DNA of 64,000 nucleotides from Spirogloea muscicola (taxonomy: Eukaryota > Streptophyta > Zygnematophyceae > Spirogloeales > Spirogloeaceae), in the NCBI GenBank assembly GCA_009602725.1, contig WELB01000174.1, forward strand, positions 210,295 through 274,294. Reading direction: 5' to 3'. Position numbers and translations under genes: made by a program. The number at the start of each line of letters is the position of its first letter. The stretch's first letter is position 1. Positions 1 through 11,521 of the stretch are shown here, in pieces. Under the pieces are notes generated by a model. That model was not told the origin of the DNA, ran no database searches, and was given only the letters and a program-made list of their open reading frames with translations.

Positions 1-25
1 GGGCTGCGGTTGCCCCGCTCCCGCC

Positions 26-2651
26 ATGGCCGCGGCGCGGGCTCGGCCCCTTACACCCCTCGTGAGATGCGCCAATCCGCCGCCCGCCGCTGGCCGAGCC
101 GCGCTTCCCGCGCGCTCGGCGCGCACCGCGCCCGTCGGATCGCGCCCGTGAGCGCCGCCGTCGCGAGGCCCGAGCTTCGCCGCGCACGGCAGCCGCTCTC
201 TGGATCGGCGGACAGCCCTGCACGCCCCCTGCGGTGGGCTGCCCCTGCAGCGGAGCAGGGCGCTGGATCAGATCGCGCCTGGAGGCGGTCCCGTGGAGCT
301 GTGCGGCTGTAGCCGAGCCACAGCGCTCCCCCGCCAGCGGCTGCTCCCTGGTGCTGGTCCTGATGTGCGGCAGGCTCAGCTGCGCGCGCAGGCATGGGAC
401 GGGCGGGGGGGTGGACAGGAGGGCGCCAATGCTGCCCTGGACAAGGTGAGCGGGGCCACGCTCTCCACCTCTGTCTCGTCACCTTCCTCACCCGTTCAGT
501 GCCTCGTGCACTTTCATTCTCCTTGTGTCCGTCTGGCTTGAAGTTGTACGGCTTTCTAGGCGTGCAGTCGCAGGTGGAAGTGGGCGCTCAGAAAGCGGCC
601 GAGGATGCCGACGGCTGGGGCGCACGCGACGTCAACCGGACGCTCGCCTTCCGGTCCTTCCGGGACCTGCAGACTGGCCTCGTGGACGCCTTGGTCTCCA
701 GCATGTCCATGATCCTGGTTTCTGAGGTAAGTGGCTCAGATGCACAAACACCTGGACTCCATGTCTGGACAGGCCGAGTGTGATCAAGTGTGACGTACTG
801 TGTTTAGATAGGAGGCTCTTGATGAGCAGCATGTACCCTAGGCTCATCCTTAGCCTCCTCAGTCCAGGAGCCGCAGCATTTTGGTGGCCACTGCCAATGC
901 GCGTACAGCCACTTCCTGGCCTCTCTGAGCTTGCTTTCAGCTACCTCATTGCATTCATTGGTCTTCTTCCCACTGCTGCTCACCTCATGTTCCTACGTGA
1001 TATGGTGGCATGCAGATCGGAGATGAGACGTTCATAATTGCCGCCCTCATGGCCATGCGCCACCCCCGCAGCATCGTCCTTGCTGGTGCCCTCAGTGCAC
1101 TGGCTATCATGACGGTAGGTTACAAAGGCTGTGCTGGCCCTGAGTATCCCTTACAAGCGGTAGACACTTCCCATGCACTTGTGCATGCCAGTAATCGCGC
1201 AGGAATTGGGAGCTATTGCTGATGAAGAATGGAGAATCAGAGTGCTACCTTCCTTGGGCAGCTTGACAATGCATATCTGCCAAGCTGTCCGGTGCCATGA
1301 AACCTCCTCTGCTCATTGCATCTGCTGTGCAGGTCCTGTCCACGGGGTTGGGCTTGATAGTGCCCAACCTGATTTCACGCAAGGCTACCAACAATGCTGC
1401 AACAGGCACTGATTTTTTCTGCGCTTGTGTTTGTTAGGCTCTACACGTGATCTTAATCTGAATAGAGCATGCAATGCACCAGCAGCACGATCCTCCGGTC
1501 CATCAGCATCATCATCATCATTGCTTACTTTTCTTGGTCGCCACACTTGCATAGTCTCTCAAGATTGAGAAGGCGTCATCCTTGCACCAGTGTTGTACAC
1601 GTTCTTTGGCCTCCGACTTCTCTACATTGCTTGGAGAGCTAAGAGTACTTCGGATTCGCAACAGAAAGAGCTTGAAGAGGTAGTCTATATCAAACTACTA
1701 CTATCGTGCATGGCCACTCGCTCTTCATTTCCAGATGATTTTGCTTCTGGACATATACTTTGAGAAACCTTTTATCGCCACAAGTTACAGAAGTAGCTCT
1801 CATACAGCAGAACAGAGAGATTGATCCTGACAAAGCCAAAGCCTTATCTGGCTGAGAATTAGGAAACCAAGTCGGTGTGTTGCTGAGAGAACACCATAGT
1901 AACTATCGTGCTGATGGGTGGAGTATTTACAGGTGGAGGAGAAGCTGGAAGGGGGTCAGTCCAAGTCACGAGTTCGCCGCTTGCTCTCGCGCTTTCTTAC
2001 ACCAATCTTTCTTGAGGTTTGTCCCAGCAAATATGTTATGCCTGCTCATCAGATACCATGTGTCTAATGCATATCATTTGGTTTTACCCATCTTAGGATG
2101 CATATATGATTGGGGCTGGGATGCAACAACATCTACAGACCACCTGGCCAATATCGCAGGAGACTAACAGGTTGTTAGGCTGCTGCCTTTGCAGGCATTT
2201 ATCCTTACATTTCTAGCTGAGTGGGGTGATCGCAGTCAGATAGCTACAATCGCGGTGAGCTATCAGCTGGCAGATGGAGGGTTCGTGCCATTGTGACAAA
2301 GAAGACCATGTTTTTTTGGCTACTTAGACATTCAATATGCGTGATACTTGTTTGTCTGAAGCTCTGTGTTCTATGAGTTCGCTTTGCTGTGACACCTGCA
2401 AGCACTCTGCTTGAAGAGTGGCACTGGTACTTAGCACTCATGCTCCTTTGTGACTCCAGCTGGCGGCGCACAAGAATGCAGTGGGGGTTACAATAGGAGC
2501 CATACTGGGTCATGTGGTGTGCACAAGCATAGCAGTAATAGGTGGCCGCTTGCTTGCCCTTCGCATCTCCCAGCGCACAGTCGCCACAGTAGGAGGGATA
2601 CTATTTCTTGGCTTTGCCATCCACTCATCCTACAATCCTGAACTTGCTTAG
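26..2651 (+). CDS. GDT1-like/TMEM165 (UPF0016) cation transporter
   Basis: Multi-exon gene for a multi-pass membrane protein of the GDT1/TMEM165 family, which moves Mn2+/Ca2+ (probably against H+) into the Golgi or, in plastid paralogs, the chloroplast. Supported exons: 574-726, 1016-1114, 1333-1405, 1591-1679, 1933-2016, 2195-2254 and 2460-2651 (TAG at 2649). Both family signatures are present: E-x-G-D-E-T (VSEIGDETF, across the 726/1016 splice) and E-W-G-D-R-S-Q in exon 2195-2254. They are separated by a charged loop (KELEEVEEKLEGGQSKSR), as in plant GDT1-like 3-5, the Golgi type. Seven introns are inferred; most are GT-AG, but the one after 1405 needs a GC donor. The 5' end is uncertain: an exon ending at 445 joins in frame to 574, and ATG 26 is only a candidate start. 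Family call is firm; subcellular site is inferred from the closest paralog type. Confidence 0.9.
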
Positions 2652-2690
2652 AAACCATAGTCCTCACTTACGACGTGCTTCTTGTCCAAG

Positions 2691-2695
2691 TGTAA
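2691..2695 (+). promoter_or_regulatory. TGTAA poly(A)-type signal after the GDT1-like gene
   Basis: TGTAA lies 40 bases after the stop codon. TGTAA is the usual green-algal polyadenylation signal. The motif is short, so this is positional inference. Confidence 0.4.
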
Positions 2696-3503
2696 AGTGG
2701 CGTTTAGGTTGAACTTTGTGTAGCAACTCACATGACAGTCTCTTGAAGGTAGGGCTTTTGCATCCTGTAGCAGCAGTAATTGGTAACAAGCCTTTCACTG
2801 CGTGTGTTATGTGGGCACATCAGCAATGAAGATTGAGCTGTTCACTGATTACATTGGTAGGTCAGTACTATGATTAGAATCCAAGCAGTTGTTTGGTACA
2901 GATAAAGCACGCAAGCATTAATGTATATGACGTAATCATCCTAAGTCACAGAGTGGCACCTTGGCACCAACGAGTCACAGACAGATTGCCTGTAGCAACG
3001 AAATATCATGGCAGCCTCTGCTTGTGACACCTGTGATCATGCCTGCGTAGCCACATCGGTCGCCAAGTAGTGACTATGCAAAGAACGGCGATTCTTCCAG
3101 GGCTATAAATGTAGGATGCCAAAGTGGGCAGAGGAGCAGCCGTTATCCTTACTGGCCCACCAAGCTGCGCTTTTCGCTGAGAGGCCACGATTTGGAAGTT
3201 TTCACGCTTCACACGCCCCTTCAATTTTAACCAGTTGTTTTGACAATCCAAATAAAATGTTACAGGTGCAAGATAGTTGTGTCGTCTGGGCCAAGCCAAC
3301 CAGCTTTGACAAGACTCACGAATTTAGACATCTACTGTCACCTTGTTTACATATATGACCAAGGCATCTTTCACCAAGTAGTGCTAACCCTCGATGCTGC
3401 TGCCTCTTGCAATTCGCCATCAAAGCATTGTCCCTTGGTAACTGTCTGCAACAATCATAGGAGCCAAGCTCGAGAGGTCAAGCCAGACTGAATTGAAGCT
3501 CAG
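2696..3503. other. intergenic stretch between GDT1-like and HAT1 genes
   Basis: About 800 bases between the 3' ends of two convergent genes. I recognise no coding exon, RNA gene or mobile element. Reverse-strand TGTAA motifs at 3260-3264 and 3347-3351 are candidate poly(A) signals for the minus-strand gene that ends at 3504. Confidence 0.5.
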
Positions 3504-6205
3504 CTAGAGAGAGTCCTTTTGCAAAGCCTGTGGCTTCACCTTGCTAGCAATTTGGACTACTTGCTGCAATCGGTGACCGACTAGTTGCTTCAGTCCCTCT
3601 TTTATTGCTTGCATCTGCTCCTTGCTGGTAGTCTCAGCTGTAGCTGCGCTAAGGTCATTATCACCTGCATCACTCCAGAGTGCAGTGTCCTGCTTCCTAT
3701 GTCTAGTCATGATAAACATGACCTTGTCACGATGAAGGTCAGTGTCGAATACTCGCTTTTGGTAGGCCGTCTTCTGTATCCGTTGTCCACCAAACTCCTC
3801 AGCATATAAGCGCTTCGTGACCATGCTGCGCCATTGACATCTGAGTTGGCTATCATGGTCACTAGTCTGCAGATAAAGCAGCACCTCCCAGCATCGCTGA
3901 AGCTGCTTGGGACTTATCTTCAATCCTTTGCGGGCCGCAAGTTCAAGCTCTGAGCCCGCTGCAAGGTTGAATGAGCAGCTTGGTGCACCACAATTATTGT
4001 TCTCAGCCCTAGCTTGACTTTCCAGTGCACGTGCCTTGTCAATGTTTGATGAGATAGCTGCCACAACAGGAGGAAAATTGAGGAGCCTCTGCACGTCTAT
4101 TATTTCACGCAGGGTCTGGAAGTCATCAGTTGGGTCTTCCACTGTCACTTCATGGCAGTTGCTAGTCACTGCCGCTTCACAGACAGTCTCCAACAACCGC
4201 CGCCCGTGGCCTCTACCCTGATAGGGGGGCAGCACCAGCACCTGCATCCACTTGCTCATCTCATCCTTCTTGTCAGTTACTAGCACATGCTACTAACACG
4301 TGCAGACAAGCAAGCAGGGCTCTTTGCATACACTGCTGACAGAGCATTCACCTGGCTGACACGCAGTCGCGTATTATCTGGGTACTTGAAGAATCTATAC
4401 ACAGTGCTGAATCCGGCCACGGCAAATTGCTCATCCTGAAGCTCTTCGGTCACGATGTAGAGGTCCCAATTCTGATCTTCTAGGTCCAACTGACTGCCTC
4501 CTGGTGCACCACACTCAGGTGGACTGTTGCTGAATGACCCTCATAGGTAATAAGTGGATGCAGGAAAGTACCCATGGAGATGATGACAAGTGACCTGTAG
4601 AAGTTGGATTTGAAATTTGAAAATGTCAATCTCTGCTGGAAAGACTGTGCACGCACCATCAATGAAGAACTCCACAAGGGGCTGCATGCGATTGTGCCAC
4701 TTCCCCGTTCCTGGTGCGGTCAAATCCACTTTAAGAAGCTGACCTACCAAAGTATAGTAAGCACCAGTTGGATGTCATGTTGCAGGCTGCAGCGGAGAAT
4801 CTGGCGATACGATTTACTGCTTGGTCAGACCTGTGCTGATACACTGAAAATGCATGACTGTGGCAATGCCATACCACGACAATTGATGGATGTCAACCGC
4901 AACAAGGAGAGTAAATTACAGCCAACAGGTTAAGCAGTCATACCTGGCATTTCCGTGTGTGTAAACGTTCTCCATTGCTGGAAGCCTCTGAAGAGAGGGG
5001 GGCTTGCTGCCACTCTGTCACTACCTCCGCATGCTCGTGAAGCAACTGTCTGTCAACAGCTATAGGTTGGCATTAATCATCTGTACCTTTGCACACTCCA
5101 GCTTGCTTCATGCCAGTTTAAGCCACGTGATGTCAAATTTGACACAGCGTATTGCTGCATCGTGTAGTCACCTTGTGGCAGACAGTTCCTTGGGAAGTGT
5201 CTTCCTAAAATCCTCGAGATCTTCCAGATACCCAGCAGGAAAATGCGCCTGCCACATATACCACAGTAATAGTCAATCAGTGGCTATTATGTCAAAAGGG
5301 ATCATATATTGTTGTTGATCTCCAGATCCTCTAGCAATGTGCCCCGTTACTCGTGCTATTTCTGTGTGAACTCTGAGTGAGGGACAGATGCCGTTGGCAA
5401 ATACCTTCAGAACCTTGTGAGCATGGCGTACAGCCTTCTTTGCTTCCAATGCACGCAACTGTGGTTGGCACGAACGACGACAACAAGCCGAGTAGCACTG
5501 AGATTTAGGCGGCCTTTGGCAGGACAACATTGAGATGTACCTGGCAGTTAGATTTTTTAAGTGCCCAACGATACAACGGGAAGGAAGTAAAGCAAGCATT
5601 GAACGGCAGAAACTGACCGCGGATGACTTCGCCAGATGCACTGAGATGTAGGTCAAGAAGGAGGCCGCATGCATCCAGACATCGACCTGCCACGCTTACG
5701 GGAAGCAGCCATGAATCTCGTAACAGCAGCCTCAAAACTCACCTTTTGCACTCCACGCTCTATACAGACACAGTCCAGAACTATGAGTGATTCCACCTCG
5801 CGTCATGCAACTTTGGAAGCTGTTGTTGCCTGGACGAGTGCAGGAGACAGGCAACAGGCTGAACGGACCTCCACATCCTGGGAGATGGGCGACGGGCCAT
5901 CCTGCTCGTCGCCGAGCTGGTGCGTGAAGGCAGCGGGAAAGCACGCCCCCGAAGCGGAGATGTCTGCGAGGTCCTCCGCGGCCGACACTACGCACAACAA
6001 AGGGCTGGCATCGAGGTCAAGCGGCCGCAGGGGGGCGAGAGACGGGTCGCACGGGAGAGAGGCGGGCGGTGCAGAGGGAAGGGAAAGCGTGGGCACCGAG
6101 GCGAAAGGAGATGGGCGCGGCCGCAACCGCAGCCGACTCCGCCGGCACCGTCGGCAGGGGGACGCGACGGCGCTTGGCGGCGGGCGGCGTGGCGGGGGCG
6201 GTCAT
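3504..6205 (-). CDS. HAT1: HAT1-type (type B) histone acetyltransferase catalytic subunit
   Basis: Type B histone acetyltransferase, expected to acetylate newly made H4 (K5/K12) with a WD40 partner (HAT2/RbAp46). ATG is at 6205 and stop at 3504-3506. Supported exons: 6097-6205; 5869-5987 (EDL...FTHQLGDEQ, the HAT1 N-terminal signature); a likely one near 5170-5235 (AGYLEDLEDFRKTL); one ending at 4944; 4653-4743 (RMQPLVEFFIDGA); 4352-4493 (LDLEDQNWDLYIVTEE, then VYRFFKYPD-x-x-RLRVSQ); 3504-4241. The last exon opens with VLVLPPYQGRGHGRRLLE, the GNAT acetyl-CoA loop (Q/R-x-x-G-x-G/A), followed by VEDP and DVQRLL. The middle part (about 5240-5870) is less clear; an exon near 5400-5600 is probable. 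Order and spacing match plant HAT1. The C-terminal extension ends QKDSL. The gene is convergent with the GDT1-like gene, and its 5' side abuts a LINE fragment at 6.2 kb. Confidence 0.9.
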
Positions 6206-6212
6206 CGCGACG

Positions 6213-6277
6213 AGCAGGGCGACGTCTTTCCGCCTGTTAGCTATTCAGACGTGCATCTACTGACTAGAGCTTACTGA
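6213..6277 (+). mobile_element. LINE-type 3' end fragment (plus copy)
   Basis: Short C-terminal remnant of the LINE-type tail domain. It ends ...FPPVSYSDVHLLTRAY-stop, the same ending (LLTRGY-stop) seen in the copies at 51137, 52119, 53844 and 55271. It is followed at about 6335-6400 by the shared 3' tail with the CTTGTCCATTC and GGCTGGCCTCTCCCAGCC motifs. It sits directly upstream of the HAT1 start on the opposite strand, so it may have landed in that promoter. Confidence 0.6.
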
Positions 6278-6334
6278 GAGTCCGCTTGCTGCTCAGTCCT
6301 TAGCACTCCGGCTCCTTCAGACCTTGTCCATTCC

Positions 6335-6500
6335 TTTCGGCTGGCCTCTCCCAGCCACCAGTTAATCTGGCCGCGCTTGCTTCGACGAGCAGCGGTGGAT
6401 CGAGTGTGTTTCAAGTGGTGGGGTCAAGAAGTGGCTCTCCCCATTGGGGGCAAGGGCTGTGAGAAGCCGGCCCAAAAAGACGAGAGACGAAGGGGCCAGA
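6335..6500. repeat. LINE 3' stem-loop repeat, two facing copies
   Basis: One plus-oriented copy (6335-6400, containing GGCTGGCCTCTCCCAGCC) and one minus-oriented copy (6430-6500, GGGCTGTGAGAAGCCGGCCC). The plus copy is the tail of the fragment ending at 6277. The minus copy is the tail of the minus-strand fragment ending at 6537. Each can fold a 6-7 bp stem. Confidence 0.6.
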
Positions 6501-6536
6501 CTGCGAAATTCTCAAAACAGGGGTAGGATGAATCAC

Positions 6537-7125
6537 TCAATAGCAACGAGTGAGGAGCCTCGAATTTGACAGACTAGCTAGCGGAAAAACAATCCCCCTG
6601 ACGAAAGCCAGAGGCAGCAGCGAGAGCACGGCCAGCACGCAGGTGCAAAGCGTGGGCCATGGACCGCTGAAGGAATATGGAGATGCGGTAGACCTGGGCC
6701 ACTTATTCTGCGGGTAGACCTGAGCCAACGAGCCAGCGGCGTTGAAGGCAGCCTGCTCACCTCGCCTGCGGGACACAGCGCGTCGCGCAAGCCTGGCTAG
6801 CAGATTGAGCCACTGGGACCCGAGAACCACAATGCACATCCACGGCCAGGGGTACAAACTCGTCCCAGCCGGGTGGCCTGCCTTGCTGCGAACGGCATTC
6901 GCCGCAGCATGGCCAGCCCTCGAGGCAGCGAGCCGCGGATTGGATCGGTCCACCGCATCGGTGGTGACCACGTCTGCAATGATGTACGCGCCTCCTCCTG
7001 GCGTAGAGGCCACCAAGTCGACGTCGCGTGTGTAGTCCGTCGGCCTTTGCAGGATTGGCATTGTGGCAGTGTTCTCCATCGCCACCGTGTAGCCGGCCTC
7101 CACAAATATGCCGAACATCCCTGAG
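6537..7125 (-). mobile_element. LINE-type tail-domain fragment (minus copy)
   Basis: Minus-strand reading with a recognisable tail domain: AGYTVAMEN, then RPTDYTRDVDL, GGGAYIIADVVTTDA, AGHAAANA, GSQWLNLLARLARRAV, FNAAGSLAQV, and LLTRCY at the stop (6537). Later copies show the same block order, including a K-x-x-K-Y motif and F-x-x-LAVDVHGAFG. The pattern R-P-x-D ... D-V-x-T-x-D ... K resembles a PD-(D/E)XK nuclease-like tail found after algal reverse transcriptases; that link is inference. No RT core is visible, so the copy is 5'-truncated. Parts of the domain are in shifted frames. Confidence 0.6.
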
Positions 7126-7828
7126 GAGGTCGTGGGCTGCCGTGCGTTCACCTCCAGTGGCCCAGCGGAGGACATGCGCCGCCAGCTCCGCCGGGCCCGC
7201 TGACCGTTTCCCGCACTCGCATTGCAGCACGCCCAGCAGACAGGGGAGGGGGAGACCCAGCGGGCGATGGATTGCCGTGCGAAAAAAACTCTTACGGCAC
7301 GCTGAGTGCGTCGTGGAGGGGGAGCGCCAAGAGCCAGGCTGCCGCCAGAGGAGGATGCTGATCGCAGCCGAGCATGGCCGCGCATGTCTCTCGAAGGGAG
7401 GAGCCGCAGCGTGTCCGTGAAAGCCGCCTTATCGACCTCCGCCATGTATGCATCTGGCTGGCTTTCGCAGCCGCTCTTTCAATATCAGCAGCCGCATTTT
7501 TCTGCCATGTACCGCCTGCGCCCGCGAGTTGTTGGAGTGGGCCAGAAGTGCAAACGGGACCACGCTCTCCGCGAGGGCTGGGTACTCCACGAGTGACTCG
7601 TGTTGCGCAGAGCGGAGCGCCACCTGAAAAACCAACGACCCGGTCGCCGCCTCCGCCACAGGCTGCTGCAGCATGGGCCGCCCATCCTGGAGGAAGCGCT
7701 GTGCCACCGACGAGGCGAGCTGAGCCCAGCTGCCGAGGTACACAAGTGTGACACACAAGGTCTCTGCATGAGTGAGAGAAATACTCTTCCAGCGGAAACA
7801 ACAGCTCTTTCAAATGTAAGGCATTGGC
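7126..7828 (-). mobile_element. probable upstream LINE-derived sequence
   Basis: Minus-strand reading continues from the tail domain at 6537-7125 into about 700 bases without a recognisable RT motif. High GC leaves several frames open. I assign it to the same element by continuity only. Confidence 0.3.
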
Positions 7829-8160
7829 CATTGAAGTCCAGCCCAAAAATCATGAACAAGGTCCAAAGGGCCGAGAGGCGCCAAAACAGAAATTGCGCTT
7901 CCTCATTGACTGGTGGCTATGAGAGGCCAGCCCAAAGGAATGGACAAGGTCGGAAGGGGCCATATGCAAACAGAAAGTGGCTCTCCCAGTGGGGGCAAGG
8001 GCTGTGATAAGCCAGCCCGAAGAACAATTGACGAGGTTTGTAGGGGCCAACTTACCAAGGGGCCAAAAGCGCTAGCTCAGAAAGTGGCTCTCGCCGTGGG
8101 GGCAAGGGCTGTGAGAAGCTAGTCCAAAAATGTACTGACAAGATTCGAAGGGGCCAATTC
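7829..8160 (-). repeat. four LINE 3' stem-loop repeat copies
   Basis: Four successive minus-oriented copies of a 60-70 base unit near 7829, 7905, 7976 and 8083. Each has the order GTGGCT(CTCCC), GGGGCAAGGGCTGTGA, A(A)GCCAGCCC, then GACAAGGT, then GGGGCC. This is the 3' tail unit of the LINE family without its coding part, so these are very short 5'-truncated or nested copies. Confidence 0.6.
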
Positions 8161-8219
8161 GCTATCTCAGAACTGGGAGAGGACGAATCACTCGATAGCT
8201 ACGACTGAGGAGCCTCAGA

Positions 8220-8640
8220 TCCGAAAGACCAGATGTCGGATAACAGTTCCCCTGACGAAAGCCAGAGGCCGCAGCGAGAGCAAAGTTCAGAACTTGGGTA
8301 GGATGAACCACTCAAAAAATCACGAGTGAGGAGCCAGCCCCACATAGCTATGCAAGAGACGAGAGCAACGGGAGCTTAGCAACCCCGAGAAGGTGACCCC
8401 AAGTCGGCGCAACTTGCAGCTGGAAAAGATGCACCCCACCGAGTCCAAGAAGCAGCACCAATTGCACGCCTGCCGCAATTTCACTGCGTGAGCCTGGGAT
8501 CTGTGGAAGGATGGAGAGCCGCATACGGAACACCTGGGCAAGCGACCCAGCTACTCTGAGCCGGGCAGCTCACCTTGCTGTCCCTGCCAACATTCGATGG
8601 CCGCCGTGCAAGCCGCTGCACAGAAGGCCCAGTGGAGTGA
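8220..8640 (-). mobile_element. degraded LINE-type 3' remnants
   Basis: Contains a short match to the tail-domain coding end (CTGACGAAAGCCAGAGGC, shared with about 6597 and 50929) and GAGTGAGGAGCC segments that recur at 6548 and 8324. No open frame of note. Confidence 0.4.
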
Positions 8641-8815
8641 GAAAGCCGCTCTCCCGAAGGGGGCGCGGGCTGTGAACGGTCAGCCCGATAGAACACACGG
8701 CTAGTTTAATATAAGGTACTGAAAAGGCCAGCCCACAAGGAAACGGCTCTTCCAGATTTGAGGCAATGGCTGTGAGGCCACACCCCAAAAGAACGCACAG
8801 GGTTTGGAGGGGCCG
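8640..8815 (-). repeat. two LINE 3' stem-loop repeat copies
   Basis: Diverged copies at about 8640-8700 and 8740-8815 with the same order of motifs. The second lies just downstream (minus sense) of the tail-domain fragment at 8870-9075. Confidence 0.5.
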
Positions 8816-8869
8816 ATGCCGCATAAAGCAGGATACTATTCTTCAAGACGCCAGCAAGTGAGCGCTCGA

Positions 8870-9075
8870 TAGACTCTAGTCAGCAAGTGTGAACTACAAT
8901 AATAAGAGGGTTGTCGCCTTGATGCCTTGCAGCAGCCAAGTCGCGACCTGCACGCAAGTGGACAGCAAGTGCCAAGGACCGCTGCAGGGAGATTGCAAGG
9001 CGCGTCCTGTACACTTGAGCAAGCGACCTGACGGCGTCGAAGCCAGACTTTGCTGCCTTAGCGGCGGACATATGC
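8870..9075 (-). mobile_element. LINE-type tail-domain fragment
   Basis: Minus-strand frame reads SLAQVYRTRLAISLQRSLAL, then AVHLRAGRDLAAA, matching SLAQVFRMRLAVSLQRSLAH in the copy at 51137-51559. Only the last third of the tail domain is present. Confidence 0.55.
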
Positions 9076-9239
9076 CGATCCCCAGATTCCCTGGAGATGG
9101 CACAGGATGCATTGAGAATGATGACCGAGACCAATCTGGACGACTTCGTCGTCCAAATACAGCCCTGCTGTAGTCCTGCCTCTGGCCTATCACGCATGTA
9201 GGGAGTCAATGCGGCCTTGGCATTTATAAGCGCTTAGGG

Positions 9240-9480
9240 TATCTAGGGACATTGAGGTCACAGGAAGCAACCAAAAACAACAAAATAATTGGTCCTGACG
9301 CCGCCGCTAAGCGTGGCTCCACCTCCCAGGCACTTGCCACAGACTTGTGCCAAGCGGGACGCCATGTTCCTTCAGCCGGCCGTGAGCCGCGGTAGAGGAG
9401 AAGCTCGTCCAATTTTAAGTTGTGGCTGCGAAAGGCCAGGCCAGCAAAAATGGACGAGGTCGGTTCAAGAGCTGAAAGAC
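9240..9480. other. unassigned stretch with a weak stem-loop repeat
   Basis: No recognisable gene. A weak match to the LINE 3' tail unit (GTGGCTGCGAAAGGCCAGGCC ... GGACGAGGTCGG type) lies at about 9420-9465. Confidence 0.3.
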
Positions 9481-9713
9481 GAAGGTCTGCGGCAGCAGGC
9501 AGCAGCAGGTCTGCGCCTCTCTCGGGGCTTCACCGAGCCACCAGCTGGTCCGCTCTCTCCCAATACCTCCTGTGCTCCTCCATGGCAGGTCACCCCATGC
9601 AGCCCGGCGGTGTCAACTGCGTCATCGTCTCGCATTTGGCACGCGTCGGCGAGCATGCAAGGAATGGCGAAGGGGAGCTCCTCGACATGGGAGCGATCCT
9701 AAAGGTTCAATGG

Positions 9714-9836
9714 ATGACGGTGATGCCGTGTCTCCTGGCTGTATCCCTGTTGTTGCTGGTCCTGGTGCTCATGCTGCTGCTGCTGTAGCAGCTGCTGGTG
9801 CTATTTTGCTACTGCTGCTGCTGCTGCTGCACCGTG
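9714..9836. repeat. CTG/GCT-rich microsatellite
   Basis: Interrupted runs of CTG/GCT, densest at 9770-9790 and 9812-9830, ending exactly where an LTR-like block starts at 9837. Translations here are poly-Leu or poly-Ala and are not taken as genes. Confidence 0.7.
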
Positions 9837-10490
9837 TGTAGTGACCCGACCCCTGTACACAGACAATTAGGCGGTCATGTCCTGATAAGGTTTGGATGTA
9901 GGGATGTAGGAGTCAACCCCCTCGCGTGAAGCACCACGCGCCTCAGAGCGCAGCGGAAGTCTTGCCCTGCGGCGCCGCCGTCAGGCGTCGTCTCCACTTC
10001 TCGGGCACCAGCCCGCAGCTAGCCCACCAAAGGCCGGCCACGGACGCCTCGCATCTAGTCGGCAGCGTCCTGCCGGCGACGAGCTGCGGCAGCAGGCGCA
10101 GCAGCAGCGCTGCGCCTCTCTCAGGGCTTCACACATCCGAACTCGTTGTCCGTATCTCTGCCCCCAGACTCCTACTGCTCCCGGTGCCGTTCCCCCTCCA
10201 CGGGCGCATGGGGATCGGCCCAAGGCCCACCCCGACAGGCGGGCCGGACGAGGGCTGCCCCGAGGGGCAGACCTGTCGAGGGGAAGGCCCGCACCGAGGT
10301 CCACCCCGAGGGGTCGACCTCTCGGAAGGCCCCACGCCGTGGGTGGGGCCGACCTGTCGGACCGGCCCACGACGGGGGCCGACCTGTCGAGGCGCGCCAG
10401 GGTGGACATCGCGCCACCGAGGCCCTCGTGCGCGACCACCTGTCCAGGCCAGATCGGTCACGTGCCAATCAGGTAAGGGTAATCACCTGT
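9837..10490 (-). mobile_element. solo or displaced LTR (second gypsy-type LTR family)
   Basis: Starts TGTAGTGACCCGACCCC and resembles the LTR-like block at 42446-43154 in order and spacing: a cysteine-free GC-rich middle with GGCGCCGCCGTCAGGC, then GCAGCAGCAG, then a CACGTGCCA(A/C)TCAGGTAA end. Coding orientation is minus. Its right end passes into plus-oriented leader sequence of another element, so the two are not one intact unit. Old; several differences from its relative. Confidence 0.55.
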
Positions 10491-11061
10491 CTGCCTGCCT
10501 GCTTTTGGAGGTGTGAGGTTGCGCGCTGCCTTGCTTGCTCGCTCGATGCTGCAGCAGTCTTGCGATGCCCTGTATGTAGCATGGAATGTGTGATCTGCTA
10601 ACTGTTGGAGACTGAATTGATCACTCAGTGTTCCTCAGAAAGCATGGAGTCGCACACCTCCAGTGCGTGGCCTAGCCAAGAGGGCTTGTCGGCTGGGGAG
10701 GTACAAACCATGGCACTCCTCACTGAGCAGCTGGAGGCAGCTAAGGCTGGCCTGGACCCGTTTCTTCGTGCCTACCTCGAAGGGTCGCATGAGGAACGGC
10801 GTGCCCACCTCCTCCGGCTGCGGGCCAGAGAGCGGCATGTGCAAGGGCCGATGCTGCGGTGCATTTGATGCGCCAGAGCAGTGGCAACCCGTTGCATGGA
10901 CTTGCGAGGGCCCACTTATTTCGGCAACACTCCTTGCAGGAGGAGTGTTGGTGGCAGCTGCTGTGCTGGACCCGTCCTCCCACGCCCTACTGGGGCCGTT
11001 GTGTGTGGAGGTGCAATCCTTGTTTGGCCGGCTTTGTGTCGGCGAGAGGCGTTTGCAAGGG
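10491..11061 (+). mobile_element. gypsy element leader and gag start fragment
   Basis: Plus-strand leader matching 38220-38390 (CTGCCTTGCTTGCTCGCTCG), then a gag start at 10644 (MESHTSSAWPSQ ... EGLSAGEVQTMALL). This is the same Gag N-terminus as in the elements at 16646 (minus), 38383 (plus) and 48918 (minus). It is cut by the minus-strand element starting at 11062. Broken fossil. Confidence 0.65.
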
Positions 11062-11502
11062 TGTAAGGAACCTCGCCCTACACACGCAGTTAGGGTGAGC
11101 AGTCCTTCTTGAGTTCGGCTGTAGGGGGTTTAGGGACCAACCCACCACACAGGCAAAGCACTAGCGCATAGGCGCAGCGGAAGACAGACCCCGTGGCGCC
11201 GCCGTCCGGCGGCGACTCCACCTCCCTCGAGCCTCAGCCCCAAGGCTCTTCGTGCTTCCCCGTGCCACCCCCCTCCAGGGGTGTGAGCGGGTCGCTCCAT
11301 GGCCTGCCAGGCGGCGGGCCAAAGATCCTCCCTTGAACAGGCGGATCCTAGCGAGGGTATTTCTGGACGGGCGGGGCCCGCCTCTGGGCGGGCCACTTGA
11401 CCGGCAAGCCAGCCCGCCACGTGGCGGGCCACTTGTCCCAAATAGCCGGTTATGTAATGCCAACAGAGCCATGCGGCTTAACCAAATGGCTGGTTCATTA
11501 CA
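11062..11502 (-). repeat. 3' LTR of the chromovirus at 11-17.6 kb
   Basis: 441 bases with TG...CA ends. Matches 17141-17647 and the plus-oriented LTRs at 23524, 34934, 36472, 37324 and 43197. Confidence 0.85.
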
Positions 11503-11521
11503 TACCTCCCCACTCTGGTGT

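Noticed and set aside
10-312. Arg/Ala-rich open frames at the left edge
   Set aside because: High GC keeps several frames open; the frame does not join to the first supported GDT1 exon.
9572-9841. Poly-Leu/Ala membrane-like protein
   Set aside because: Produced by a CTG microsatellite; no homology or start context.
10129-10601. Pro/Gly/Arg-rich proteins in all frames
   Set aside because: GC-rich LTR sequence with short repeats; shadows and not genes.
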